Position numbers and translations under genes: made by a program. A stretch of DNA of 64,000 nt from Roseibacillus persicicus. GTDB lineage: Bacteria; Verrucomicrobiota; Verrucomicrobiia; Verrucomicrobiales; Akkermansiaceae. Below the pieces are notes generated by a model. It worked only from the letters and a program-made list of their open reading frames with translations, did not search any database and was not told where the DNA came from. This document shows positions 42,401 to 51,054 of the stretch, one piece after another (the stretch's first letter is position 1; the number at the start of each line of letters is the position of its first letter). The DNA lies in the NCBI RefSeq assembly GCF_014651675.1, contig NZ_BMXI01000014.1:110564-174563 (forward strand). The letters are read 5' to 3'.

Positions 42401-42839
42401 CCGTGATTGGCTCTTCGCTAGGGCGAATGATGTTCGCGATGAGCCCCTCTTCAAAGAGAACCGCGTTGACCGCAAAGTCGGAATGCTCGGCCACGGTGCC
42501 GAGATAGGAGCGCTCCGGGCCGGGGTCGATTTCGGTGATTTGTCCGCCTGCGCCAGCGATCAGGAATCGCGTGTTTTCGCCAAAGATCTCATTCTTTTCC
42601 AGACGCAGGGTCAGCATCTCGCCTTCGAAGGGAACCTGCAGAGTAAAGGATTCGGGCAGTCCGTCGGGGAGAGCCAGGAGATGCTCCTCAGCCGCGGGGG
42701 CGTGGTTGGTGACGCTTTTTGCCGCAGAAGGGTGGAAGCAGCAGTCGCAACCCTCGGAGATTTGAGGCTGGGAGGGCTCCGCATAGAGGCAGCTGATCGT
42801 AAGAGCTGCGCTGGCAGCCCGGGCTATGTTCGTGTTCAT
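39495..42839 (-). CDS. large secreted metalloprotease with TSP3 repeats and LamG-like domain
   Basis: 1114 residues from Met 42839, with a signal peptide (MNTNIARAASAALTISCLYA). The catalytic zinc motif LAHEFGHSWSLGHYDS (HExxHxxGxxH) lies near residue 372, as in reprolysin-like metalloproteases. An N-terminal prodomain of about 200 residues precedes it. After it come a cadherin-like Ig domain (SGNDFFHYTV), a domain with 'NITRIVIIRVGDVDDDDLLD', and calcium-binding thrombospondin type 3 repeats (TDPNNPDTDGDTLSDADE, DSDSDGFSDATEL). A LamG/concanavalin-like domain (about 860-1030) and the verrucomicrobial ending follow. Likely degrades extracellular protein or matrix. Substrate is unknown. Confidence 0.9.
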   Translation of the reverse strand: MNTNIARAASAALTISCLYAEPSQPQISEGCDCCFHPSAAKSVTNHAPAAEEHLLALPDGLPESFTLQVPFEGEMLTLRLEKNEIFGENTRFLIAGAGGQITEIDPGPERSYLGTVAEHSDFAVNAVLFEEGLIANIIRPSEEPITVKPVENAPARSLHSIQLESGSDRTASAPQAATLSTTGSSPVQDGPEEAQSLGPIMNSVFVMSLGSSALPSSTATLPPSRVMEIYEYEIGVEIGSRAFLSDTYNSNLATAQASAQSVIGNLDARYLRSAGIKHRLGTVMIRTDAATDPLRDSVTATGGAANASSSLSAFRNYWNSNAAEVGSTHDLAVYHVRSNPSGLAYVNSVGTSSRYATCGGNGATSWADGTLAHEFGHSWSLGHYDSNKGTYYESKPRSNSGSNSAGGSDVFVCVMHGGGDHNIGRLSTGEANQVYNVRQGKRNHGTLVTNPGPIPPFGHRDEATASGSPINIDVVANDYDGNNDILDVRLLDTVSQKGASISLSAGTGPGGRNEITYTPPANFSGNDFFHYTVCDTTGRTDWGAVYVSNIPPATVDLSRTKYFYDIGTFDSPLFTNSADPYERISDVSSGDFGFTSAGPNPVESRDRGNISGVNEMNRDHIRMRSPGTFHHKLARGIYNLLFTIGDATENSNSIRLTAESAPSLTTGNHTPATFTNYTINNVRVEDGELNVDIENLGFSSNITRIVIIRVGDVDDDDLLDLWELQHFGDITTTSGLPSEDADDDLLTDLEEHNAGTDPNNPDTDGDTLSDADEVLFYLTDPTLADSDSDGFSDATELAYRVSPLDPASKPSIPNLVAYYPFDEATGTTAKNFGSAGSAADGEQNQGTIGWTTTGQMIGSSSLDLDGSSSLVAGSAIPSSATEFTISLWVNPDTDGGFKGIFVGRDNPGNWGINIENSHADVRYANSAGTSLGVDTPNTDPIEATGGWYHVAQTWSSTGSSTTGKAYLNGNLVGTTTSARTDFTQPTLGFLIGDDNCCGGREFNGQIDDLAVFTRALTDDEIANAFTAGQTGGTIIASLAPVFPSPLPSDLTIDPQTGNVHFSFDTDPFGTYRIYRSPNLINWTLLDTVLGDGTPYPYIHVDGFTDDPVQFYRVE

Positions 42840-43154
42840 GCTTGGAATAAAGACGGATGCCAGCGTGCTGGAATCCGAGGTTTGGCCAGAACATTGCCCG
42901 ATGGGTTTTTTGGGCACAGAAGGCAGGGAGCAAGGACGAACGACTGCCGACTGTTGTTCGAACGGATGCTCCGAACTTCTGATTGTAAGGCGCTAGGAGA
43001 TAACGACCGGTGGAGGAGTCCCTTGCCCAACAAATCTGCTTTGAATGGGAAGAATCTCGTTTTGCCAGCAGCCTGCAGCGCTCGCCATGAACCAAAAAAA
43101 GAGCAGGCGACGGGCGTCACCTGCTCTTTTGAAGAGGGAAAAAAGGTTTCCGGC
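42840..43154. other. 315-base intergenic region between the protease start and secDF
   Basis: Contains the secDF terminator at 43094-43130 and, presumably, the promoter of the protease gene in its left part. No gene is seen on either strand; open frames there are shadows. Confidence 0.6.
43094..43130 (-). terminator. terminator after secDF
   Basis: AAAAGAGCAGGCGAC (43097-43111) pairs with GTCACCTGCTCTTTT (43116-43130), one mismatch, loop GGGC. The A7 run at 43094-43100 is the U tract on the minus strand, 25 bases after the secDF stop. Confidence 0.85.
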
Positions 43155-45584
43155 CTAGCCTTTGCCAGGCATCACCTGGGCTTCGAGCTGAGCGTCGATG
43201 ACCTCGGCGCGCAGGTTGGTGCCGCGCTTCTTCGACCACCAGGCGACCACTGGGGCAGCTACGAAGATGGAGGAGTAAGTTCCGACAATCACCCCAATCA
43301 TCATCGCCAGGGCGAAGTCGCGCATTGCGGAGCCACCGAAGATGAAGAGGACCAAGACCGCCACGAAGGTCGTTGCGGAAGTGAGGATGGTCCGGGAGAG
43401 TGTGGCGTTGATGGCCTCGTTCATGATGACCGAGATGTCGCCGCTCCGCAGTTGGAGTTGCTCCCGAATCCGGTCGAACACCACGATGGTATCGTTGATG
43501 GAGTAACCGGCGATGGTCAGAATGGCACCGACGTGAATGAGCGAGAACTCTCGACCCAGTAGCATCAGGATGCCCACGCAGATGATGACGTCGTGCGCTA
43601 GGGCCACAAAGGCACCGAGGGCGAAGGAGAACTCGAATCGCAAGGTGATGTAAATCAGGATGCCGACCAAGCCGATGCCGAGGGCGATGAGGGAGTTCTT
43701 CAGGAAGTCTGCCCCCAAGGAAGAGGAGACGTTCTCGGTGGAATACTCAATCTCGGCGAGCTGGGGGAAAGTCTCCCGCAACTGGGCCACGACTGCAGGG
43801 ACATCCTTCTCGGAGGAACGAACGGCCAGCGAGAAGCCGGAAGCGGATTTTTCCTCTTGCACCTGGGGAATCTTGTCGAGCGTGAGCTTCTCCACCGAAG
43901 CTTGCACCTCGGGAACCGGAATCTCCTTGTCGCCCAATTCGAAGCGGGTCAGGGCGCCACCGAGGAAGTCGATACCAAGTGCGTTCTCGCGCTTGATGCC
44001 TCCCATGACGAGGGAAAGGATGATGAGGCCGCCGGAGATGAAGAAGGCGATTTTCCCTTTCGAAAGGAAATCGATGGTGCGGTCGGGAACGAGATTGAGG
44101 AAGCTAAGCTTCTTCACCGCGCCGGCATCTTGGAACCACCAGAAGAGAACCCGGGTCACCAAGAGAGCGGCGAACATGGAAGCCAGAATACCTATGGTCA
44201 AAGTAATGGCGAAACCCTTGACCGTGCCGGAGGCGCGCCAGAAGAGAATGAGCGCGGTAATCAGGGTGGTGATGTTGGCGTCGAAAATCGCGGAAAAGGC
44301 CTTTTCGTAAGCAGACTTAATCGCTCCGCTCACCGACTTGCCAGCGGCCAGCTCCTCGCGGAGGCGCTCGAAGATCAGCACGTTGGCATCAACCGCAACC
44401 CCGATGGTCAGAATGATACCAGCGATACCAGGCAGGGTGAAGGTGAAGCCGAACATGGCCATCGCTCCGAAGAGAATCGCGATGTTCACCACCAGTCCGA
44501 GCAGCGCGACGATACCAGCGAAGCGGTAGTAGATGGTCACGAAAACCAATGTGAGCAGGAGACCGGCGATTCCGGCGTAGATTCCTTGCTTGATGGTTGC
44601 GGCTCCAAGACGGGCGGAGACCTGACGCTGTTCCTCAATCATGAGGGGGTTTTCGAGCGGGTTCATCAACTGCTGCGAGAGGCGCTCGACCTCGGCGGTT
44701 CCGCCAGAAATGCCCGTGATGATGAATTGTGCTCCGAGGTTTTTGCTTTGGAAGCCCGGGGCACTGAGGACCTTACCGTCGAGGACGTGGGCCATGCGGT
44801 CGCGTCCGGGAACGATGTTGGCGGTGTATTTGCGCATCGCTTCGCCACCTGATTTGGTCAGAACGATGTTCATGACCCCGGGGCGGGAGAAGTCAGGGAA
44901 AGCAGACTTAATCTGGGAGCCTTTGACCTCCACGCGGCGCTTGACGAGAATGGGGCTGGTGACGGGAGTGGTCGCTGGCTTGCCAGCTTTGTTGAGAACC
45001 GGATTGCCTTCATCATCAAGGATGGGTTCAGTGACCGGCTTGCCGTCTTCGTCACGAACTGGCTCTTGGAGAAGCTCGTAACCGGGAGGGCGGGTGGCTG
45101 CACCGGATTCGACTTGGAATGCCAAGGTCGCGTTGTCGGGGTGAACCGCGCGGAAATTCAGCACGGCCTGCTTTTGAAGAATTTCAGCGATTTCCTTGGC
45201 CTCTTCTTCCGTGGTGCCGGGCATCTCGATCGTGATGCGGTCGTCGCCTTGGGCCTGAATGGTCATGTCCTTGACGCCATCGGGGTCGAGGCGCTTGGAG
45301 ATGACCTGAATCGCGGTTTGCTGGTCTTGGGGAGTGACTTGGACGGGTTGTCCGGTCTGCTCGTCCTTCTTGGGGTCAACCCGGACGGTGAAGGCGGAGC
45401 CGCCCTTCAGGTCGATACCGGACTTGAGGCCCTCGGTCTTCATTGCGAGGCCGCACAAACCGACCAGAACGATCGTCACCAACGTGCCGATTTTCTTTTT
45501 GTTTCTGTCCTTTTCAGCCGCAAAGTAGGCAAAAAGGAGGCCTAGAATCAGGAGGCCGACGAAGAAGATAATGTAGGGGTTCAT
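43155..45584 (-). CDS. secDF: SecD-SecF fusion, protein translocase
   Basis: 809 residues: SecD (about 1-460) fused to SecF (about 500-790). Membrane helices are arranged as expected for an RND-type protein. Key segments are LKGGSAFTVRV and GVAVDANVLIFERLREEL in the SecD half, and GIDFLGGALTRFEL and GYSINDTIVVFDRIREQL in SecF. It uses the proton gradient to complete SecYEG-driven export. The periplasmic region contains an insertion (EPVRDEDGKPVTEPILDDEG...) of low complexity. Last gene of the operon tgt-yajC-secDF, followed by a strong terminator. Confidence 0.96.
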   Translation of the reverse strand: MNPYIIFFVGLLILGLLFAYFAAEKDRNKKKIGTLVTIVLVGLCGLAMKTEGLKSGIDLKGGSAFTVRVDPKKDEQTGQPVQVTPQDQQTAIQVISKRLDPDGVKDMTIQAQGDDRITIEMPGTTEEEAKEIAEILQKQAVLNFRAVHPDNATLAFQVESGAATRPPGYELLQEPVRDEDGKPVTEPILDDEGNPVLNKAGKPATTPVTSPILVKRRVEVKGSQIKSAFPDFSRPGVMNIVLTKSGGEAMRKYTANIVPGRDRMAHVLDGKVLSAPGFQSKNLGAQFIITGISGGTAEVERLSQQLMNPLENPLMIEEQRQVSARLGAATIKQGIYAGIAGLLLTLVFVTIYYRFAGIVALLGLVVNIAILFGAMAMFGFTFTLPGIAGIILTIGVAVDANVLIFERLREELAAGKSVSGAIKSAYEKAFSAIFDANITTLITALILFWRASGTVKGFAITLTIGILASMFAALLVTRVLFWWFQDAGAVKKLSFLNLVPDRTIDFLSKGKIAFFISGGLIILSLVMGGIKRENALGIDFLGGALTRFELGDKEIPVPEVQASVEKLTLDKIPQVQEEKSASGFSLAVRSSEKDVPAVVAQLRETFPQLAEIEYSTENVSSSLGADFLKNSLIALGIGLVGILIYITLRFEFSFALGAFVALAHDVIICVGILMLLGREFSLIHVGAILTIAGYSINDTIVVFDRIREQLQLRSGDISVIMNEAINATLSRTILTSATTFVAVLVLFIFGGSAMRDFALAMMIGVIVGTYSSIFVAAPVVAWWSKKRGTNLRAEVIDAQLEAQVMPGKG

Positions 45585-45628
45585 GGAGTGTTGCTAATGA
45601 AAATTGGATGGAGGACGGGCGGGGAAGA

Positions 45629-45991
45629 CTACTTCTTGTCCGTCTTGGTGTCTTTCGACGAAGCGGCTTTTTCCGACTTCAGCTTAATCACCGAGGCGAC
45701 TGAAGGCTTGTCGAAGGTCAGGAAGACATTGTCGCCGCCTGCTTTGAGAGTGACGGTCTTCTCGGAAATCTGGTGGACGGTGCCGTGCATGCCACCGGTG
45801 GTGATCACCTTGTCGCCCTTTTCCAAAGAGTCGATGCGCGCTTGCAGTTCCTTGCGGGCCTTTTGCTGGGGGCGGATGAGGAGGAGGTAGAACATCGCCA
45901 CCATCAGAATGATGGGGACAAATTGACCGGCGAGAGGGTTGCCGCCGCCGCCTTGAGCGAGGAGGAACAGAGAGTCGAGAGTGGAAGTCAT
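45629..45991 (-). CDS. yajC: preprotein translocase subunit YajC
   Basis: 120 residues with one N-terminal membrane helix (FVPIILMVAMFYLLLIRPQQK) followed by the cytoplasmic domain (LEKGDKVITTGGMHGTV). It is part of the SecDF-YajC complex. Its start overlaps the tgt stop as ATGA, and secDF starts 44 bases after its stop. The C-terminus is Lys/Ser-rich (KSEKAASSKDTKTDKK). Confidence 0.94.
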   Translation of the reverse strand: MTSTLDSLFLLAQGGGGNPLAGQFVPIILMVAMFYLLLIRPQQKARKELQARIDSLEKGDKVITTGGMHGTVHQISEKTVTLKAGGDNVFLTFDKPSVASVIKLKSEKAASSKDTKTDKK

Positions 45992-47112
45992 TTTGCTTTT
46001 GCTTGGTAGCGAGCGGTGAAGTCCTCGCGGAAGGCAGTGTATTCGCCTGCCGCAATGGCCTTTCGCGCGTCGCGAGTCAGGCGAAGGTAGAAATCAAGAT
46101 TGTGGAACGAAAGCAATCTTAAAGCGAGGATTTCGCCTGCTTTAAAGAGGTGTCGCAGGTAGGCGCGCGAGAATCCGGCGAGGTGAGGATGGCAATCCGG
46201 AGTCAGCGGACGGGGGTCGTCGGCGTATTTCAGGTTCTTGATATGGATCGGTCCATCGGCGGTGAAGGCCAGCCCGTGACGTGCCGATCGGGTGGGGTGA
46301 ACGCAGTCGAACATGTCGACCCCACGAGCGATCATCTCGAGGATTTGCGTCGGGGTGCCCAGGCCCATGGCATAGCGGGGCTTTTCTTTGGGTAGAAAGG
46401 GTTCGGCGTTGTCGATGGCGGCGAACATCTCCTTTTCGGGCTCCCCGACGGAGACTCCGCCAATCGCGTAGCCGTCAAAGTCGAGGTCCACGAGATCTTT
46501 CGCGGAGCGTTCGCGCAGGTCCGGGTAGCAGGACCCCTGCACGATGCCAAAGTGTTGCTGGGGGCCCGTGGATGCACGGTTCTCCTCCACCCATTGCTTG
46601 CAGCGGGCGGCCCAGCGGCTGGTCAGGGCGGTGGACTCTTCCGCATAAACCCGCTCGCAGGGATAAGGCGGGCATTCGTCGAAGAGCATGGCGATGTCCG
46701 AGCCGAGGATGGATTGGATCTCCATCGAGGTCTCGGGCGTCAATTCCAGCTTCGAGCCATCGAGATGGGATTGGAAAGTTACTCCTTTTTCCGAAATCTT
46801 GCGCAGCTTGGCCAAAGACCAGACCTGAAAACCGCCCGAATCGGTCAAAAGCGCGTTCGGCCAATCCGCAAAGCCGTGGAGACCGCCCATCTTCTTGATG
46901 ATATCAGTGCCCGGGCGCAGCCACAGGTGATAGGTGTTGCCGAGGATGATCTTCGCGCCCAGCTCGTCCTTCAGCTCGCGGGGATGGAGAGTCTTGACCG
47001 AGCCCTGGGTGCCCACGGGCATGAAGACGGGGGTCTCGATCTCGGTGTGGGCCGTGGTCAGGGTTCCTGCCCGGGCTTTGGAATCAGGGTCGGTGGCGTC
47101 GAGGCGAAACAT
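45988..47112 (-). CDS. tgt: queuine tRNA-ribosyltransferase with unusual zinc motif
   Basis: 374 residues. It exchanges guanine 34 for preQ1 in tRNAs with GUN anticodons. Catalytic features are present: LTDSGGFQVWSLAKLR, the nucleophile region GMGLGTPTQILEM-type (here AMGLGTPTQILEMIARGVDMFDCVHPTR), and YALGGVSVG-like AIGGVSVGEPEKEM. The zinc site of bacterial Tgt is normally CxCxxC plus a distant His. Here it reads DCHPHLAGFSRAYLRHL, one residue shorter, with the second and third Cys lost and two His nearby; the distant His (SFHNLDFYL) is kept. First gene of the yajC-secDF operon. Confidence 0.93.
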   Translation of the reverse strand: MFRLDATDPDSKARAGTLTTAHTEIETPVFMPVGTQGSVKTLHPRELKDELGAKIILGNTYHLWLRPGTDIIKKMGGLHGFADWPNALLTDSGGFQVWSLAKLRKISEKGVTFQSHLDGSKLELTPETSMEIQSILGSDIAMLFDECPPYPCERVYAEESTALTSRWAARCKQWVEENRASTGPQQHFGIVQGSCYPDLRERSAKDLVDLDFDGYAIGGVSVGEPEKEMFAAIDNAEPFLPKEKPRYAMGLGTPTQILEMIARGVDMFDCVHPTRSARHGLAFTADGPIHIKNLKYADDPRPLTPDCHPHLAGFSRAYLRHLFKAGEILALRLLSFHNLDFYLRLTRDARKAIAAGEYTAFREDFTARYQAKAK

Positions 47113-47470
47113 AAAAGAGCGCGCAGAGTCGGTTGGAGTGGGGGCGCTGTCCAGAGGGAATCAGACCAAGAGGCGGAAAAGCTGCGCGCGGTTTGATCTG
47201 GAGTCGCTAGGTTGAGGGGCTCGTTTGCTCTCAGGTCTCTTTGAAAAGAGTGGGGCCAAGCTTAATCCGCTCGCAAATCATGGGGGACGCTTTTGACAGG
47301 GGATTCGAGGAATTTGTGTAAAGAGTTCCAAGAGTTTTCTACTCAACTGCTTATGTTTGGCGAACTTGCGAAGCGATAGTTTTTCGTTAAGAAAACTAAA
47401 GTTCTTTCTCAGTCATCTTGGCGTCTTTCTCTTTTGCTTGCCCCTGCGCCATCTAGGATCCTCCGTCATC
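47113..47470. other. 358-base intergenic region between tgt and the OmpA-like gene
   Basis: Divergent promoter region for tgt (minus) and the OmpA-like gene (plus). No gene or RNA was recognised. A candidate promoter is listed separately. Confidence 0.5.
47293..47322 (+). promoter_or_regulatory. candidate promoter for the OmpA-like gene
   Basis: TTGACA (47293-47298) and TGTAAA (47317-47322) with an 18-base spacer, about 150 bases upstream of the start codon. The -35 is consensus; the -10 is weak. Confidence 0.3.
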
Positions 47471-49966
47471 ATGAAGAAGGTGTTTCTACTACTTGCGGGC
47501 GCCAATCTCGCCTTCGGTCAATCAACGGTATTGACCTGTTTCGATGATGGGCACGAGCAACCCATGATTGGGATCGTGCCTGTTGAGGACTATCAGAAAG
47601 CAACTGCCGAGATCGACAAGCTTCGCGTCGAACTGGATGAGGCGTTGCGCGGCAAGGCTGCTGCCCGTTTGGAGAATGCAAACGCCAAAGGAGCGGGGAA
47701 GACGGTACAAGAGCTGCGCAATCAGCTCAAGACCGCCCATCAGGAGATGGCCAAAACTTTGCAAAAGGAACGGGGCTCTTTCGCTGAGCGCGAGAAGGCC
47801 ATGGTTGCCAAAGTGAACCAGATGGAGAAAGAGCGCGCCAAATCGACACAGGAATTTCAAAAGCGGCTCGCCGTTCTGCAAGCCGACTTCGGCAAGCGAC
47901 AAGGCGAATGGGAGCGCAAGCTGATGGTCGCCGAAGAGGCACGCGACGCCGCCATCCGCAAGCTGGAAGAGTCCGAACTGATTCGGGTGCGCGACAACGA
48001 GGCTTGGCAGAAGTCCGTGAAAGCCTGGCAAAAGGAAACTGAAAATGCGGTGCGCTCTGCCCAAATGAAGGAGGCGCAGGATGCTGTCGCCAATACCGCC
48101 CGCCTGGCTGCGGAATGGGAGGAAGAGCGCACGCGATTGCAGGGTGAGATTCGGGACGTCGAGCAGGCGGTCGCGACCCAGACCGCTGCGTGGGAAGAAT
48201 CTGTCGCCGCATGGCAAAGCAAAACTGAGAAAGCCGTCCGTGCCGCTCAAATCAAGGAAGCGCAAGCCGCAGTGGCCAACACTGCCCGCCTCGCCAAGTC
48301 CTGGCAGAGCGAGCGTGACGAATTGGAAGCGCAAGTCGCCGAGATGAGCAAGAAGCTGGCTGAATTGGAAGGCGAGCTTGGGGTGAAAGGCTTTGAAAGC
48401 AAGCAAACCGAAGTTCTCCGTCTCGGCTTGACTCAAAAGACCAAGGCGCTGGAGGAGCTCGGTAGCGATGCCGCTCGTCTGGCCATGGAGTGGCGGAAGG
48501 AGCGCGAGGATTCCCGTCGTGAGCTCGATGCCATGCGTGATCTCTATCAATCGACAAACAAGGATGTGAAAACCCGGGACCAGCGGGTCCGCCAATTGGA
48601 ATCCCGCTTGTCGGAGAAGAATCAGGTCCTGAACGCACTGGCTACCGAAGCTGAAAGTCTTTCCAAGAGTTGGCAAAACCAGCGGGGAGGATTGCAGAAA
48701 AAGATTAAGGGGCTCGAGAAGAAGCTCGCGGATTGTCAGAAGCAACTGGAGAAATCGGTGGGCAAGGACAAGAAGGAAGACGAGCGCCTGGCCGAACAGT
48801 TGAAATTGGCCAAAGGGCTCCAGGATAAGCTTGGGCTCGCCAAGAAGCGCGAGGACGAGTTGAAAACTGGCTTGGGCAAACTCAAGAGTGAGTTCGCCAA
48901 CCTCAAGAAAGAGGTGGGGACTTACCAAAGTCAAAAAGAGCAGGATGCCAAGGCGTTGGCGGCTCTGAAAGAAGAGCTCAAGCAATCCAAGGAACAGCAC
49001 GCCGCCGCTCAACAGGAATTGGCCGAAACGAGCAAGAATCTAGTGGCGGCACGCAAGGAGTCTGAAGGCTTGAAGAACAAAGCGTCCGAGTTGGAAGGGC
49101 TGTTATTGCAAGCCCGTAAGGATTTGGAAGTGGCCCGCAAGGCTGCGGCCGAGAATCAGAAAGCACAGGCCAGAGCCGCCGAGAAGGAGTTGCAGGTGAA
49201 GAACCTGGAGCAGCAACTGGGAAGACTGGCTGTTGCGCAGCAAGAGCTGGAGGGCACTTTGATTGCGACTTTGGGCGATTTTGAAAAGCTGCAGAAGTCC
49301 TACCTCGAGCTGAAGGCGAAGTCTGCCGATGGCGGCGAGGAAGCTCAGAAGGCGATGGTGGCCCGTGATGCCGCTGAAGCTGAATTGGAAGTTCTGCAGA
49401 AAAAACTCCAGGCAGAAGAAGCCAAGTTGGAGCAAGCGCGAAAACGGGTGCAGCAGGTCGAGAAAGAACGACAAGCCGCAGAAGCGAAAGCCAAGGCTGA
49501 TGCCGAAGCCGGAAAGGCGGCTTTGGGAAAGTCTGAGGCCGAGTTGCAGAACGCCCGCCGCGAGCTGGGCAAGCTGCAACTCGGGCAAGAAATGCTCGTT
49601 AAGGAAGCGGAAGCTCTGCGCGAGCGCTTCATCGAAATTCAGCCAGTCCGCTATCAGCTGGCCTCCGCCAATGTGGTGGCCCAGCAGCAGCGGGTGCTTT
49701 CCGAGGCCCGACAAGTGCTCGAAGTTTATCCCGATGCCAAATTTTCAATCAAGGGGCATACCTGCAACTTGGGAAGCAAGGAGGGGAACATGAAGTTGAG
49801 CGAGGACCGCGCACTCGGGCTGCGGGACTTTTTGGTTGAGAATGGAATCGAGGAAGAGCGCTTCACTCTTGTGCTCGGCTGCGGCGACTCGGAGCCCCAG
49901 GCGAGCAACGATACCGACGAGGGACGTCAGCAGAATCGCAGGGTCGAGATTAAGGTTCTGAAGTAG
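47471..49966 (+). CDS. OmpA-family protein with long coiled coil
   Basis: 831 residues from Met 47471 (MKKVFLLLAGANLAFGQ), a signal peptide. From about residue 40 to 720 it is an almost unbroken coiled coil rich in Glu, Lys, Ala, Gln and Leu. Two adjacent 62-residue repeats start near residues 178 and 240 (both contain AWxxxTExAVRxAQxKEAQxAVANTARLA). The C-terminal OmpA/MotB domain (about 745-831) reads FSIKGHTCNLGSKEGNMKLSEDRA and ends QQNRRVEIKVLK. The rod would span the periplasm with the OmpA domain binding peptidoglycan. Role is structural by inference. Confidence 0.85.
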   Translation: MKKVFLLLAGANLAFGQSTVLTCFDDGHEQPMIGIVPVEDYQKATAEIDKLRVELDEALRGKAAARLENANAKGAGKTVQELRNQLKTAHQEMAKTLQKERGSFAEREKAMVAKVNQMEKERAKSTQEFQKRLAVLQADFGKRQGEWERKLMVAEEARDAAIRKLEESELIRVRDNEAWQKSVKAWQKETENAVRSAQMKEAQDAVANTARLAAEWEEERTRLQGEIRDVEQAVATQTAAWEESVAAWQSKTEKAVRAAQIKEAQAAVANTARLAKSWQSERDELEAQVAEMSKKLAELEGELGVKGFESKQTEVLRLGLTQKTKALEELGSDAARLAMEWRKEREDSRRELDAMRDLYQSTNKDVKTRDQRVRQLESRLSEKNQVLNALATEAESLSKSWQNQRGGLQKKIKGLEKKLADCQKQLEKSVGKDKKEDERLAEQLKLAKGLQDKLGLAKKREDELKTGLGKLKSEFANLKKEVGTYQSQKEQDAKALAALKEELKQSKEQHAAAQQELAETSKNLVAARKESEGLKNKASELEGLLLQARKDLEVARKAAAENQKAQARAAEKELQVKNLEQQLGRLAVAQQELEGTLIATLGDFEKLQKSYLELKAKSADGGEEAQKAMVARDAAEAELEVLQKKLQAEEAKLEQARKRVQQVEKERQAAEAKAKADAEAGKAALGKSEAELQNARRELGKLQLGQEMLVKEAEALRERFIEIQPVRYQLASANVVAQQQRVLSEARQVLEVYPDAKFSIKGHTCNLGSKEGNMKLSEDRALGLRDFLVENGIEEERFTLVLGCGDSEPQASNDTDEGRQQNRRVEIKVLK

Positions 49967-50044
49967 AGAGCCCTGTCTGCCGTTGATTGAAAGTCTACCG
50001 AGTTTGATCTCGGCAAAGGTCTTATCCTCCTCTCAACTCCGGCT

Positions 50045-50764
50045 GTGATTTGGTGTCTTCATGGAGCGGTTGGTTTGGCGAGCGACTGGGAGCCGTTTTC
50101 TGCCGCGCTAGCTGCGGAGGGTGAGTTTTGTCGCGCGGTTGAGCTCTGGCGGTTTCTGGAGTGCGAAGGGATTGGGCTTTCCGATTGGGCCGCAGCCTTC
50201 AATGCGGAAGTCCGGGCTGCGGGAGCGGAAAAGAATATTCTGATTGGTTATTCCATGGGCGGGCGTCTCGCGCTTCATGCCCTGCTGGATGACCCTGAGC
50301 TCTGGGACAGGGCGGTCATCGTGTCTGCTCATCCAGGTCTAACAGAACAGGAGGAACGTTTCCGCCGGATGGTAAACGATGCCGAATGGGCCGCGCTTGC
50401 CCTGACCGGTGACTGGGGCCAATTCCTGAAAAAGTGGGACGAGCAAAGCGTCCTGAGTTCGGCCTTCCAGCGGCCGGAGCCCGACCCCCGGGAAAGACTG
50501 GTCAATCGCCGGAGGGCCATCGCGCGCTCCTTTATGGAATGGTCGTTGGGCAAGCAGGACAATCTGTTGGAAGTGATGCCCCGAATGACTTGTCCCGTTC
50601 TCTGGCTGACAGGCTCGAGCGATGAAAAGTTCACTTCCCTGGCGCAAGAGGCCGTGGAGAAACTTTCCAATGCGACGCACAAAACTTTCGACTGCGGTCA
50701 TCGCTTGCCTTGGGAAAAGCCCGAAGACTTTCTATTGGCGGTGAAGGAGTTCCGCGATTCCTGA
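50045..50764 (+). CDS. alpha/beta hydrolase, MenH-like
   Basis: 239 residues from GTG 50045. Oxyanion hole LHGAVGLASDW (about 4-14), nucleophile elbow GYSMGGRLALHAL (Ser about 70) and catalytic His in DCGHRLPWEKP near the end. The segments IVSAHPGLTEQEERFRRMVNDAEWA and FLKKWDEQSVLSSAF resemble MenH, which forms SHCHC in menaquinone synthesis. No other men gene is nearby, so the function is only suggested. The stop is 290 bases before the VTC operon. Confidence 0.7.
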   Translation: MIWCLHGAVGLASDWEPFSAALAAEGEFCRAVELWRFLECEGIGLSDWAAAFNAEVRAAGAEKNILIGYSMGGRLALHALLDDPELWDRAVIVSAHPGLTEQEERFRRMVNDAEWAALALTGDWGQFLKKWDEQSVLSSAFQRPEPDPRERLVNRRRAIARSFMEWSLGKQDNLLEVMPRMTCPVLWLTGSSDEKFTSLAQEAVEKLSNATHKTFDCGHRLPWEKPEDFLLAVKEFRDS

Positions 50765-51054
50765 CTCGCTTCCGAAGGAGTCCCAGGGTTTCGCGCAAAG
50801 GGTCTTAACCTATTCTTTACATTGTTAGAAATTATTCTCTAAGACTTGGCGTCCTCGTGTCGTTATAGTTACTTGAATCTCGATTCTAATGTTTTGTTAG
50901 TTTCCTTCAAAAAATTGAACCTCAGTCTTTTAGGGTTGTTTTCCGGTCTTGTTTTTGCTTGATTGCCTGTTCGATTTTCGAGGATGTCATAGGATGAAGA
51001 CCTTGCTAAAAAGTGGCAGGTCTCGTATTCCCTCGAAAGGCGAATTGATATCAA

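Noticed and set aside
39480..43562. Two long plus-strand open frames (39480-40745 and 41835-43562)
   Set aside because: Both are shadows of the metalloprotease gene and the end of secDF; they are Gly/Val-rich without domain motifs.
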